From Ophiosphaerella korrae (Eukaryota; Ascomycota; Dothideomycetes; Pleosporales; Phaeosphaeriaceae): a stretch of 64,000 nt of DNA. Shown in pieces: positions 19,680 to 31,398 of this stretch. The stretch spans positions 1 through 64,000 of the forward strand of contig JALNQF010000044.1 in assembly GCA_028456385.1 (NCBI GenBank), in the 5' to 3' direction. Position numbers and translations under genes: made by a program. Each line of letters opens with the position of its first letter. The first letter of the stretch is position 1. The notes under the pieces are model-generated. The model was not told where the DNA came from and made no database searches. It saw nothing but the letters and a program-made list of their open reading frames with translations.

Positions 19680-21002
19680 ATGCATGACTCGCCGCTGCCT
19701 CCACGCAAATATCACGACCATGATCATGACCACGACGGAGATGACTCCACTCCACTCTACAATATGTTGTCCAATCCGGGCAACACCACGTCCCCCTCCA
19801 ACCCTCAGCCGCTAGCCTTAACCCGCGCCTCTGTCTCAGCAGCCCACGCCCTCATCAAGCCACACATACATCGCACTCCAGTCCTTACCAACACCACTTT
19901 ATCCAGTCTCGCATCGACGCCACAGACGCGTGAGGCGCTTCAAGGCACGCCATGGGAGGGGCAGCAGCCCGCCCGTCCCCGCATCCGGCTGTTTTTCAAA
20001 TGCGAAAACTTCCAGCGCATCGGCGCGTTCAAGGTGCGGGGCGCCTTTCACGCCGTGATGCGCCTCATTGAAAGTGAGGGTATCGATCACGTGAGGAAGC
20101 GGGGGGTGGTGACGCATAGCAGTGGCATGTTCCAATTCATATTCTACCAAACGTGTTGCACGAACGAGCACGAATAGGTTGCCTGACATGTGTGTGTCAC
20201 AGGAAACCATGCCCAAGCCCTCGCCCTCGCCGCCCATACTTTCTCCATCCCTGCCCACATTGTCATGCCGCGCATCTCCACGCCCTCTAAGATCGCAGGG
20301 ACACGTGCACAAGGCGCAAATCTGCATTTCAGTGGCTCAACGTCCCAGGAACGCGAGGCTGTGGTTGCAGAGGTGGTATCGGATACGGGTGCCACCCTCA
20401 TTCCGCCGTACGACCATCCGCACATCATCCTCGGCCAGGGGACCATGGGTCTCGAGGTACAGGCCGAGGTGGAAGCCCTACTTCACGACAGGCCAGAGTT
20501 GGGTGTGCCAGGTAAGCACGGCCTGCAAGCTCTCATCGCGCCTTGCGGAGGCGGCGGCATGCTGTCTGGCAACGCCGTCGCCCTGCACAATTCTGGCATC
20601 CGTGTCTTTGGCGCAGAGCCCGACTTTCAAGGCGCCGACGATGCGCGCAGAGGGGTGGCAGCCGGCGAGCGCGTGACTAGCGTGTCTACACTGACCATCG
20701 CCGATGGTTTGCGCACGCCGCTGGGGCAACACACCTGGGACATCATCTCTAACAAGGACTACGTCAACGGCTTGTATGCTGTTTCAGAGCAGAATATCAA
20801 GGATAGCATGCGCTTGGTGCTGGAGAGGATGAAATGCTTCGTTGAGCCGAGTGCTGTCGTAGGACTCGCGACGGTGCTATACAATGAAGACTTTAGGGCC
20901 ATGGTAGAGAGAGAGGCAGGAAACGAGGGATGGAATATCGGCGTCATCTTCAGTGGGGGTAATACTACGATCGAGGCCATCACAAAGTTGTTCGCTGACT
21001 AA
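19680..21002 (+). CDS. Serine/threonine dehydratase or serine racemase-type PLP enzyme
   Basis: Two exons, 19680-20124 and 20203-21002, give 414 residues. The fold-type II motifs are present: F-Q-R-I-G-A-F-K-V-R-G-A with the PLP lysine, S-S-G-N-H-A-Q-A, and the glycine loop C-G-G-G-G-M-L-S-G. Such enzymes deaminate L-serine or L-threonine, or racemise serine or hydroxyaspartate; the sequence does not decide which. The S-S-G-N-H motif is restored only if the intron starts with GC (GCATGT...CAG, 20125-20202), a non-canonical GC-AG intron. The N-terminus has an (H-D) repeat of unclear function. The ATG at 19680 overlaps an upstream GTG in the same frame. Confidence 0.9.
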
Positions 21003-21295
21003 AACTGCACTCAAATTTTCAACATCAGCGTTGTAATTATTAGACTTGTAGGCCCCCATCACGAGCCAGGCTCTCAGTCAGCCGGAAAAGTGGGACAGTG
21101 ACTGCTTGAGATATAGCAGATAGAATATAATTAGCTGCCTGGAACCTTTTTTCGAAGCATCTACAAGCGCATCTAGAGTAATCTAAGATTCCTCGTTATA
21201 CTGTTCATTAGTGTATTATCTATTGTATACACCTAGTATCGACAAAAGATAAGTGAATTTCCCGCTTTTTTCAGTTTACCGAGAGCCAGGCTACC

Positions 21296-23071
21296 CTAAT
21301 GCAGCGTTGTGAAGGGTACCGTGCTATTTAGACTCTCAATACGACCCAGCAAGAACTCCAGCTGCCGATATGCACTGCTTGGCTGGTACTGTGGCACCAT
21401 GTGTCCGCTCAGTGCCTGCCTCACCCACGTCAATTTCCTCTCTGTTTTCGTCGTGCCCATAATTCCTTTGGCACTCAAACTCGATAGACTCATATCCGTG
21501 TGGTAGGGCACAAAAAAGGCATCAGTAGGTGGAGACTGGAAGCCTTGAAGTCCGCCCCACGTCATGTTTTGAATCGCCATGAGGGTGCCATTGTAGAGAA
21601 GGATATAGTCGAGCTCACCATGTACGATGACTGTGCGGTCGATTGCGTCGATGACGCGAGGTATTACTTCCCAAGATGACTGGGGTGACGTGTCCTTGTC
21701 TAGTACGCCGCTGCTGCATTCCACCCACGGCTGGATCGGGGCGTTAATGGCTTTTTGAACTTCGCTTCTGTTGAAATAGATCTCTGTTCCGGCTGGAAGG
21801 TAGTCGAACGAGCCAGGGAAGCCGAGAACATCCCAGAGCAGAGGACATGTTGTCGCGATTGCGTACACGTCGAAGCAGGGGTTTGTGTAGAATACAGCAT
21901 TGTAGATATCTGCCCAGAGGCTACAGCCTTCGACTTTGGAGTTATTAGCGGGCGTGGGTAACTTCCCTGGTGGTGGGAAGGCCAAATATTTCTCCATGTA
22001 TGCATTGTAGCCACATGCATCTGCGCGCTTGTGAATGTCGGCTGTGAAGGACTCGTTGAAGTTGAACAAGCCAGACCATTGATCTACAAACTTCACGGCA
22101 GGTACGTCTTCCAAAAGGACATCCTCAGCAACGCTAGGGTCGTAGATCATGATCCCCTTGACATCAAAAAACTCAGTGCTATTCTTATTGAGCATAGCAT
22201 CCGCGATGTAGGGTACATAGCGCCCCGCGTAAGATTCGCCGGCAATGTAGACTTTTCGCTTCGTGAGCCCAAAGGTTATCAAAAAATTCTTGAAGAAGCC
22301 TAGGAATTGTTCTGCAGTCTCTTCTTGACTTGTAGCGGTCGGTTTGCCTTGGGTAAAGCCAGTGCCAACAGGTTGCTCAACCCATACCATGTTGGTCAAG
22401 TTGTTCCATGCCCACGGGTTTTTCACTGCGAATGGAGCACTACCGTATTGCCATGAGATTGGGCCATTCTCTTGGAGGAAGCCTTCAAGTGAGGAACAAC
22501 CTGGACCTCCATTTAGCCAAATGGTGATCTCATCGCCAGCGTCTGGGTTTTCTGATGGAAAGAACCAAAAGTAGAGCTGAGATGTTTCGTTTGCCTTGTC
22601 ACTAATTGGAAGTAGACCCGCGTAAGATTCGCCAATGTCAAAATTTATATTGGGAATGGCGCCAGCGGTGCCATTGACAACAAATTCTACTGAAGTTAGT
22701 ATTCATAAATGATCTCCCAAATTGCAAAATAAAAATTGGACGTGACTGGCCTCTCTCAATCAAAGGAATTTGTCAATAGCTGAAGACATGACGCATAGTT
22801 CAAGAATTGATGTGAAGAGCCCGGCGGCTTCAAGGCATATGTACATGATGAAATTGAAAATAGAAGAAAGCAAGCGTGGCTCCATTGACTGACTTTTGGA
22901 AGACTCGGTCGTAATAATGCTTCTTGATTGGCGCTTTACATGTTGCACAGTGACTTGGGGGTGAGCGAATCGTGGGCGGGGAAGTTCTCCCTTCTTCCCG
23001 ACAGATCGAGCACTCCGTGCCGCAGCACTGGTGGCGAGGCCAAAGAGGGCTATGAGCGAGAATAGCTGCAT
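21296..23071 (-). CDS. Secreted serine carboxypeptidase (peptidase family S10)
   Basis: Two exons, 23071-22894 and 22689-21296, are joined over a 204-nt intron (GTCAGT...CAG), giving 523 residues. A signal peptide (M-Q-L-F-S-L-I-A-L-F-G-L-A) is followed by a basic propeptide-like stretch. Family motifs in order: W-L-N-G-G-P-G-C-S-S, G-E-S-Y-A-G-R-Y-V with the catalytic Ser, G-E-L-D-Y-I-L with the catalytic Asp, and L-S-G-H-M-V-P with the catalytic His. Many N-glycosylation sequons are visible. It should remove C-terminal residues from peptides at acid pH outside the cell or in the vacuole. No C-terminal anchor is apparent. Confidence 0.93.
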
Positions 23072-24226
23072 GGCGTTGAGGACGAAGAAAAAATCGGCGG
23101 TCAGAATCTTATGAGCCTCTGCGGGAGGAGAAGGGAAGGCGCGCAAGACCTCTGGCCGAGGGCCACCAGCCTTGAAGTAGTCGACACGGCCGAATTTTGT
23201 GAGTCTGACATCACTCAACTGCAAGCCCACCCGTAGATACAAGCGGTATTAGCCACTGTTCGTGCAGGGATAGCGATGGTCGTTGAAAACGAGTGTTAGC
23301 TTCGTACTCGATTAGGCAGGACAGGCTGAGTGTCTAAGATTGGCACCGATGATCCCGGAGGTATCGTCATCAAAATCCAATCATCTCCTTTCCAATCAAC
23401 TTTAGGAAGCTACGATCTAGTACGATAAAGTCGGTTCTTTGCACCGTGAAGATGCTGCTCGGGAAAGGCCTTTCAAAGTGAGTAGGGAGCGTTCCTAGGG
23501 ACCGCCTGTGACCTTGTCGCTGTACCGAAGCTAGAAAAAGAAGCTCAACCAAGCCTGTTCTAAGAACAATTAAGCTCGGGGGCAAACGTGGAGACGGGTC
23601 ATTTGCACGCGCGTCGGTTGGGCGGCGAAACATTCGGGCCTGCTGTGATAGGCTGTTTGCGAATGGAGCAGTCTACCAGCTACGTCTTTGAGTAAAGTGG
23701 TGTCAAGCAAGGCCGAGGCCGTTGGCCAATGCTTGTTATGCTTGCTGCACATAGGTTGGTTATGCATTAACCGAAAAAGGAAGCTGTGAGACAAATTACC
23801 TCGTATCCAAGGTGCTCCGCGCGTATCTTGATACCGTGCTGAGTGAAGTAGAAATATACCTAGTGGAAAGGGTATGTACCTGCGAAGGAGCTCGTATTGA
23901 TAAATTGTAACCTTGTTGAAGCTATCTTGCGTAAGGGCTTATAATATAACAGCTACAAACAAAAAAAATAAAAATAAATTCTGCAATTTAATAGCCTTAT
24001 CTAGATATACTAAAGCGGCCTTTTAAAGAGTCATCCGAGTAAAGTTAGTAGTGTAGTAACTTGGCTCGCAGCACAAGCCGACGACTATTGACACTTTGAT
24101 TATTATTTTCTAGTTTACACGTTGGCAAATGATCCTATTTGAATATATTCTTTTGCTTTATATTTGCACAGTAGCTGTTTCATAAAACGAGGACCTGGTG
24201 CCGCGACCTGGAGCTGGGTGCCACAA
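23072..24226. other. Intergenic spacer with an A-rich tract
   Basis: It carries the promoter of the S10 gene and the 3' flank of the S53 gene. An A-rich run (about 23955-23985) and A/T-rich sequence to 24060 look like a small repeat relic. No gene is supported. Confidence 0.45.
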
Positions 24227-26224
24227 TTACAACCGTCCAACAACACCACGACGACCAGTACCAAAGCCACTACCCGTCGAAAGGCGAAGAAGCTTCTCAA
24301 AATCGGGTGTTCCATACCCAGTCACCGGATCCCAGGCTTCTGTCGCATTCCATGATGCATAGGGAACGACGGGCGACTTGAGACCGGAATAAATGCTTCG
24401 GCCCACACAACCTTTTGAACCTCCATCCACGATATCATTCAGGCCCTTGTAGCCTTCCTCGTAAATCCAAGGGTTAAGGAAACCGAGAACTGGTTTACCT
24501 GCAGCTAGGCGGGCATTGTTCAGAAGCGCAACAACCGACGCAAAAGCAGGTGCGGAGGCGCTGGTGCCTCCAACAGGCTTCACGACGCCCTTGTCAACAA
24601 CGCTGAATCCTAGGCCTTGTGCAGCAACATCCGGGAAACCACGGCCTTCGGCATTGTACAAGCCATTCCACTGATTACCGAGTCGCTTGAGATAATCGGG
24701 TACGGCCTTGTCTTGATAGGATGGACGCTTCCAGAAATCCGAAAATCCACCTGAGGAGAAATAGACCGCTCGCTCCGGATTGACGTTCTGAGTTCCACCA
24801 ACTGAAGTCACATAGGGGCATGAGGCTGGGAAGATGGCCTGGAAACGTGTTGTGTTTTTGCCATCATTTGTCTGGCAAGCTGAGCCGGGGCCAGTATCAC
24901 CAGAACTGAAAAGGACAGACACGCCACGAGTGCCGAGCTGACCGATCATGTCACAGACCTTGTTGGCATACTCGGCGCCAACACTCTGCTCATTCTCGCC
25001 GTAAGAAGTAGATATTACCGAGGGTAACTCGGCATCCTCTAGACCGAGAAGATACTGAAGGAACTCCATGTACGGCTCATTCTGGTTGCTTGCGGCATTT
25101 GGTTGATCTAGATCTGGGATGAGATTCCCGCGGCCTGCAGTGCTGAAGAATTTTGTTTTAATATTTGGCCCAACGAGACCTGCTGTGTATTGAATGTCAA
25201 GATTGGCCTCCACACTGTCATTCTTTGAATTTTGATCATTTAGACCGCCTACGAAATTGTTAGTTTGCTTTATGCATCAGAAGACGAAATACATACCAGC
25301 TACAAGAGTATAGGTAAAATTGCTGCCGACAGCTTTGGGTGCGTAGCTCTTGGTAAATTTATTAAAATCAGAGTAACGCGCATATTGCTCAAGAAACCCA
25401 TTGACGCCTATTGTGACAGAGGCATTAGGGTCAATTTTGTAATCTGCGAACTTGTACAGGTCTGCAAGACATGATGGGGTCACTGTTGTGTTGCAGGAAG
25501 CATCCGCAGCTGCGGCAGAGACAGCCAAGCCTTGCGTTAAGATATGGTTTCTTTCAGCCTGGAGTTGGCCAAAGCGAGTGATAGGATGAATCATGTCAAT
25601 GTGTCTCCGAACGTCTCTGGGGACGGAGTACCCGAGAGACCGCACCTTCGTCACGTCTCGGCGCACTTCGCTCTGGTAAGTCCTAAAGGTTGTGCCCATC
25701 ATGGCTTCAGCACGCTTTATTGGGGCGTAGAAGTTAATCCATTCGCCATTGTTCTCAATATCTCTTGCCTCTACACCCGACTGCTCGAGCCAACTAAGAA
25801 CTGCATTTGAGGCTTCAGCACGTGGTTTGATGATTTCCTTGAGTTCATGGCGCTTCAAATGTTGGCCGTAGCGAGGAGAGCTAGGGGAAGAGATATCCAT
25901 GAGTGTTCGTTCGAGTAGAGCACGATCAGCCTGGGACAATTAGTGGATGTTGGCTTATTAATGAATATGCAATCTAGATGCAAGTAGAACAAAGTGGAAA
26001 AACTCAATATGAAGAGTTTCTCGAAGGCCTCTACTTACCGAACGCACAGCGATGCGGAAATGCATCTTATCCTCAGCCGACGGCGCCCCTACGTCGCCCC
26101 AGCCCTCGGGAATGCTACGAAGGTGCTCGACCGGCTCACTTCCATCCTCAGGCATGACGAAAGAAGTCGTCCGACAATTGACGCCAGCACAGGCCAACAG
26201 GCCAGCAAAGAGAGCGCACCTCAT
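24227..26224 (-). CDS. Secreted tripeptidyl-peptidase-like sedolisin (peptidase family S53)
   Basis: Three exons, 26224-26039, 25930-25297 and 25248-24227, with introns of 108 and 48 nt, give 613 residues. A signal peptide begins [11 protein letters not shown]. The pro-domain includes S-P-R-Y-G-Q-H-L. The peptidase domain has the S53 catalytic residues: E and D in E-A-N-L-D-I-Q-Y, the oxyanion Asp in S-S-G-D-T-G-P-G, and the nucleophile in G-G-T-S-A-S-A-P. The C-terminal calcium-site region D-P-V-T-G-Y-G-T-P is intact. These acid proteases release tripeptides from protein N-termini. The intron phases agree at all junctions. Confidence 0.93.
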
Positions 26225-27096
26225 AATGAAGGTGTTTTGGCAAGATGTTGCCGGAATGAAGACGACTAGGTAGGCAAAGGTCAAGCGGGCAGCGGACGAA
26301 GAGGCTGTAGAGGCAGGGAGAGAATAGACCTTATATGTTACCAAAAGCTAGCGTGGCGCCAAGCAAGAGGAAAGGAAGGTGGTTGTACACCCCACGGTCC
26401 TACGCTTGCTACGAGAGGCCAAGGTGGAAGGTGATTGCAGTTCAGCGGCGCTGAAGACGTTATAAACACATGCCCCGTTGTTTTAGCCTTTTAAGAGACC
26501 CCCGGTGCCATGGAATAAACATGATTGACCGTTTTAAGAAGGCAGATGCAAAGAGGCGTTTCATGCACCAGGGACCAGCATTGACGCAGCGAGTTGCGGC
26601 GCAACGACGCAATCTGTGCGGCGGCATTTGCGAACAGAGCACATTGGTCAGATGTGATATTACCCACTTTGCCCGCATAGATCGACCGTGGCAAGGCTTC
26701 ATTGTCAGCCTATTGCGTGACAGCACCAGGTATAATGGCCTGTCCGTGAAATGAAGGAGCATGCAGTGTAGAAGATACATAGTAGTACGTATGGGGTGGT
26801 GTCAAACCATAATGAGGGAGGTCGGAAGAATGTTGAAGCACTGGTCAATCGCCGCCGCACTCACATAGTATTTACACTTCATCGTGCATGCCGCACCGTT
26901 CCAAGCGACTCGCATTCGACTGGGCGCCGCCTTGGCGAGACTCACAAAGCTTACAATGTATTATGTAGGTACTATGTGCCGAATAGTTATTCAGCAATCA
27001 TCGCCCGTCTTAGTTCCTGAAACTGTGGCACCGCCTTGTTGCATCTTCACGTTCCTTTGTGCGCACCTCGGCTTCTCCCTCGCACCTATAATCTCT
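26225..27096. other. Upstream region of the S53 gene
   Basis: A TATA-like element (ttatatgtta, 26331-26340; acatataa on the minus strand) lies about 110 bp before the S53 start. The short open frames in the rest show no motif. Confidence 0.5.
26331..26340 (-). promoter_or_regulatory. TATA-like element of the S53 peptidase gene
   Basis: The minus strand reads taacatataa about 110 bp upstream of the ATG at 26224. It is assigned by position and sequence only. Confidence 0.4.
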
Positions 27097-27839
27097 TTAC
27101 TCGCCACGACCCTCAAACCCATCCTCCAAAATTTGGATTAGCTCGTCAAGTTGACTGACAACAGCATCTGTGTGCTCATGCTCGGAAAGGTGTTTGTTCA
27201 CGTCATTGACGAGCAACACTGTTGCAGCACCAGCACGAAAGCCTGCCGTCATATCATCGATGGAGTCGCCAACCATGATGATACTACTGCCTCCATCTTC
27301 ATGCATCCACTCCTTTGCAATGTGCAGAATACCTGCGGGGTCTGGTTTTGGTGGCCTGAACTCTCTTGTGATAATTGGGCTAAATCTGGAGGTAGGTAAG
27401 AAAGTGTTGAGAAGATGCTCAACAGGTGCATCGAAGTTCCGCGTACAGATGCCTTTCGGCACACTCCTCGAATCCAGGTAGTCCATGAGTTGGACCAAGC
27501 CGGCCTGAGGTTGCTGGTTCTTCATCGCGATGCGCTCAATGTTACGTATCTTCTCCATTGCCTCTCTTTGTTCTGGTTCTGAAAGGGAATAAATGTGGTC
27601 TAGAATATCTGTTGGCTTCTCAATATTGAGGGCAGCTCTCATTTCCGCAAACATGTAGTTTTGGGGTAGGCCTGATAATAGGTTAATTGGCAACAGCACG
27701 AATCGTTCGAGACAAGCCACTCACAAAGGGTGCCATCAACATCGAAAACGATGCCTTTCAATGTAGGCCGTTGGTCGCCTGGCTTTCGTTTGGCGGGATC
27801 CAGTGGCGCGAACCGCCTGGGTCGTGCGGGCGCTGCCAT
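27097..27839 (-). CDS. HAD-superfamily phosphatase
   Basis: Two exons, 27839-27725 and 27671-27097, with a 53-nt GTGAGT...CAG intron, give 229 residues. HAD motifs: D-V-D-G-T-L in exon 1 (nucleophile Asp), G-I-C-T-R-N (motif II), K in R-P-P-K-P-D-P, and G-D-S-I-D-D-M-T-A-G (motif IV). The cap is a small helical insertion, as in phosphoglycolate-phosphatase-like members. The small-molecule substrate is unknown. The frame stays open upstream, and an ATG at 27938 would add about 33 residues rich in Arg, Ser and hydrophobics without acids, like a mitochondrial presequence; a second, longer isoform is possible. Confidence 0.87.
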
Positions 27840-28920
27840 TGAGTTCAGCCTGCACGCAGTCGCAACACGACGACAGCAGTTCGTTTGATTGAAGACGGAT
27901 AGTATGGGATGGATTCGGAGGTGTTTGACAGGCTGCATGCACTTTCCAAGCATGACGGTGGCAAGGTGTACACTGGCTGTCATTGAAAAGCCTGCCTGCC
28001 CAAGCACCCAAACCAGACAGACCTGCGCTTCGGCAACCGCGCAGACAGCAGATTACCGACTAACCACTTTTTCTGCATCGGATTCCTTGGCTTGGATACT
28101 GGACATTGAAACGTGAGAAGACATGTTTCTCTTGCAAGTAGGTAGCATCGCAGGTACATGGCACCCAGCAAACAAGAAATAGATTAATTAGCAGGTAGGT
28201 ACCTAGGTAACTCGCCTGTCCCGAGAGGCCCTTCGACGGACCCAATACGCCGATATTGATGCCGTCCATCTCAACTCAAAACACGTTCCATCAATCAGAG
28301 GCGCTCGCCATGTTTGAAACGTGACGCTCGTACTCAGTAGTCCACGCCTTTCCTTCGCAGCCACGACTGAACTGCAAAGCCATCATTTGTGGCGCTGGGC
28401 ACGCCCCGTTTCACTTTGCGCCATGCAACGTAATTTGACAAGTCAGGGATTAATATGCTTGTGCCACGCCAAGCGGCATCAAATACTCCGTGCGAAGCTT
28501 GATACTTTTGACAGCCGTGGCAATGGATGCTCAACGTTATGATACAACGTCTATACTAACCTTGATCAGAGCCAGAGAGACCGAGTCGCTGCTTGAGCTA
28601 AGAATTGACGCCAACACAGGCCTGCACAATTCAGACTTGAGGCGTTGGGCCGACAACTGCTCGGCAACTATCCAAGTGTCACGCTGGCACTCGCAGCACC
28701 GTCAATCTTTTAATCTGTGGGTCAACAAGCTTTGCCCAGAACGACAAGCTTCGGAATAACTCCACCATGGCTACCATGACTCTTGGTCGTTCCCGGTTAC
28801 GAAGGAATGCTAGCACTTGATGCTTCAAGGTAAGAAACATATAATAGAAGGATAGGAGCCTCTATTGTCACATCAACCTTTTCATATACCAACCACCACT
28901 GCATTTCCTCTACAAACATC
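27840..28920. other. Divergent spacer between the HAD and polygalacturonase genes
   Basis: It holds both promoters. Apart from the TATA-like element at 28839, I see no feature. The small open frames have no motif. Confidence 0.5.
28839..28846 (+). promoter_or_regulatory. TATA box of the polygalacturonase gene
   Basis: The sequence atataata lies about 80 bp before the ATG at 28921, a usual distance for a strongly inducible fungal gene. Confidence 0.5.
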
Positions 28921-30109
28921 ATGGTTGCTTTGCAGCTCACCTCATTTCTGGTCAGCGCCAGTGCGCTTGCGGCTGCTGCTCCTACGACTCTGGACGCTCG
29001 AGCGAGCTGTACTTTTAGTACTGCTGCAGATGCTATCAATGGCAAGGCTTCATGTAGCACCATAGTGATCAAAGATATGACTGTCCCTGCTGGAACCACT
29101 TTGGACCTTACTAAATTGAAAGATGGCACAATCGTAAGCTTGCAGTTCCTGCAATGGGTACTATTTCTGACAATACAAAGGTTACTTTTCAAGGCACAAC
29201 TACATTTGGCTTCACGCCCTGGGTAGGCCCTTTGATCTCCGTCTCTGGGACCAACATCACAGTCAATGGAGCGAATGGACATGTCATTGATGGTAATGGT
29301 GACAAATGGTGGGACGGAAAGGGCAGCAACGGAGGCACAACCAAGCCCAAAGTAAGCACATTTTCTGGGCAACACTGAAATTCTTACTTATGTGCTAGTT
29401 CTTCTACGCCCACTCCTTGAAGTCATCGCACATCAATGGACTCAACATCAAGAACACCCCAGTTCAGGGATTCTCTATCAATGGTGCGACCGATCTTACT
29501 TTAGATAGAATAACTATTGACAACTCGGCTGGCGATACAAATGGCGGACACAACACGGACGCTTTCGACGTCGGCAGTTCGACGGGCATCACGATCTCTA
29601 ACGCCAACGTCAAGAATCAAGACGACTGTATGGCTGTCAACTCCGGGACAAACATCACTTTTATTGGAGGTACTTGCTCTGGTGGCCATGGTATCAGCAT
29701 CGGCTCTGTAGGAGGCCGGTCCGACAATGATGTCAAAAACGTCAAAGTTCTCTCCTCAACTATTTCCAAATCGGACAACGGGGTACGCATCAAAACTGTG
29801 TCTGGTGCCACTGGTTCGGTGAGTGAAGTCACATACAAAGACATTACGCTGGAGGATATTGGCAAGTATGGTATTGTCATTGAGCAAGATTATCTCAATG
29901 GTGGCCCAACTGGAAAGCCTACGGGCGGAGTTCCCATCACCGGCCTAACCATTGAGAATGTCAAGGGTAGCGTGAGTTCGAAAGCTACACCTGTATATAT
30001 TCTTTGCGCTGCCGGCGCATGCTCTAATTGGACGTGGATTGGTGACAGCATTACTGGGGGGCAGAAGAGCACAAAGTGCCTGAACGTGCCGGCTGGTGCA
30101 TCTTGCTGA
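28921..30109 (+). CDS. Secreted endopolygalacturonase (GH28)
   Basis: Three exons, 28921-29133, 29181-29351 and 29399-30109, with two 47-nt introns, give 364 residues, the normal size. It has a signal peptide ending near A-L-A-A-A-A-P-T. All GH28 active-site motifs are present: N-T-D (180-182), D-D (203-204), G-H-G (224-226) and R-I-K (258-260). The parallel beta-helix repeat pattern and paired C-terminal cysteines fit fungal endo-PGs. It hydrolyses homogalacturonan of the plant cell wall. A TATA element is close upstream. The neighbours are not related to pectin use. Confidence 0.97.
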
Positions 30110-30353
30110 GCAATGCAAGGGTTAGGTTACGCATAAGAGGAAGGGGGGAGAGGCACTGTGTTGTTTCGTTCTTGTTGATATTTACCTTTGGGGATAGGGG
30201 AGCAGTCTAGTAGTCGACTAGCGATATGAAACGGTAGCAACGCCAGAATGCGGCTTGTTGGCTTCTTGCTATCGGTCGTCGACGTCCATTCCATGTGCAC
30301 TCAATTCGTTGCTGACAGTATCGCGAAAGCCAGATTGCGAGGCGCTTATAGCC

Positions 30354-30928
30354 ATGTTCTGTAGGGTTCTTCTGCCTGGCTACCATGCCCAGGGATGATA
30401 GACTGATACTGATAAGTTATAGCTCTCAACACGACGGTTAACCTGCATCATGTCACGCCGCTACCAGCAGGGACGACGTTTGAGCAGGTTCTCAAGCAGC
30501 TACACAACCACGATCTCTTGATTCGGCTGGATCCCGAGTTTGCGCACTACGAGACGCTTCCTGTGGAGGCGGCTGAGGCAGAGACGAAGCGGTACAAGGT
30601 CACCGACCACATGCACGCCCTGCCCAAAGGGCTGTGTGACTCAACTGTGTCATTTGAGGCAGAGATGACGAATAAGGAAGATGGGATACTGTGGGTAATC
30701 AAGGCGCCGCTTGGGTTGGTCCAGCGGACGACGTGGAGATGTCTAAGGGCAGCAACCTTGGCGGCCGAGGACCGGGCGGGAGGGGAGGCCGAGGCGAGCG
30801 AATGGAGCTTAGTCGAGGATGTTGAGATCCAGGCCAACCGCCTTCTGGTCGGCACGGTCAAGGGCAAATGCGAGGAGAACTGGAGAGGGAGCCACGGCCG
30901 GTTTGTGGAGCATTTGGTATCAGCATGA
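30354..30928 (+). CDS. Small DUF7053-like fungal protein
   Basis: The proposed structure is a 7-nt first exon (30354-30360, M-F and the first base of Ser), a 62-nt GTAGGG...TAG intron, and a main exon 30423-30928, giving 170 residues. The main exon reads from L-N-T-T-V-N-L-H-H-V-T-P-L-P-A-G and contains D-H-M-H-A-L-P-K-G-L and A-P-L-G-L, which resemble the fungal DUF7053 family, an SRPBCC-like lipid-binding fold in my recollection. The main exon is well supported by its conserved start. The tiny first exon was chosen because it gives an ATG, correct phase and good splice sites; it is less certain. No enzymatic residues are evident. Confidence 0.65.
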
Positions 30929-31366
30929 GCAGACTACCTAGACCACTGCAGTATCTATTGTGCACGCGACGCCGTCTCTTGACCTGCCTTGAGACCTGGT
31001 GATAATGCCGGCTGGCAGGTGGGGTGTCACGTGGCGCGATAAGATAATGCAATCGCTGCCGCTTGAGGACCCCTCCCCCCTCCCAAACAAACACCGCCCC
31101 TCCACTCCACAAGCCCACTGCAATCATCATATATCAGGCACCCGTCCTGCGTCGTGCTCTCCCGTCTTTTGCTGATGTGATTCTGCCTTCGTCGCTGGGC
31201 GAGACCGGCTGCATCACGCCCCGCGGCTCAGTTCACTTGTCGCCTCTGCGGGCCACCCCCCCGCCTTTCTAAAAACGAGGCGCTGTCAGCCTCTCCACGC
31301 CCCCGTTCCTTTTCTTCCCTTCCCTTCCCTTCCCCTGATCCTTCCTCTGCCGCTCATCTATGCGCC
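30929..31366. other. Promoter region of the F-box gene
   Basis: It contains a CACGTG box at 31028-31033, a GATAAG just after it, and a long C/T-rich tract (about 31300-31345), all common before fungal housekeeping genes. Confidence 0.55.
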
Positions 31367-31398
31367 ATGGCCTCCACCATGGAGCCGCTGTCCATTGA
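31360..31398 (+). promoter_or_regulatory. Overlapping upstream ORF at the F-box start
   Basis: An ATG at 31360 opens a 13-codon frame ending at TGA 31396-31398, across the main ATG in another frame. Its context (catctATGc) is weak, while the main start (gcgccATGg) is strong, so leaky scanning is expected. Confidence 0.4.
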
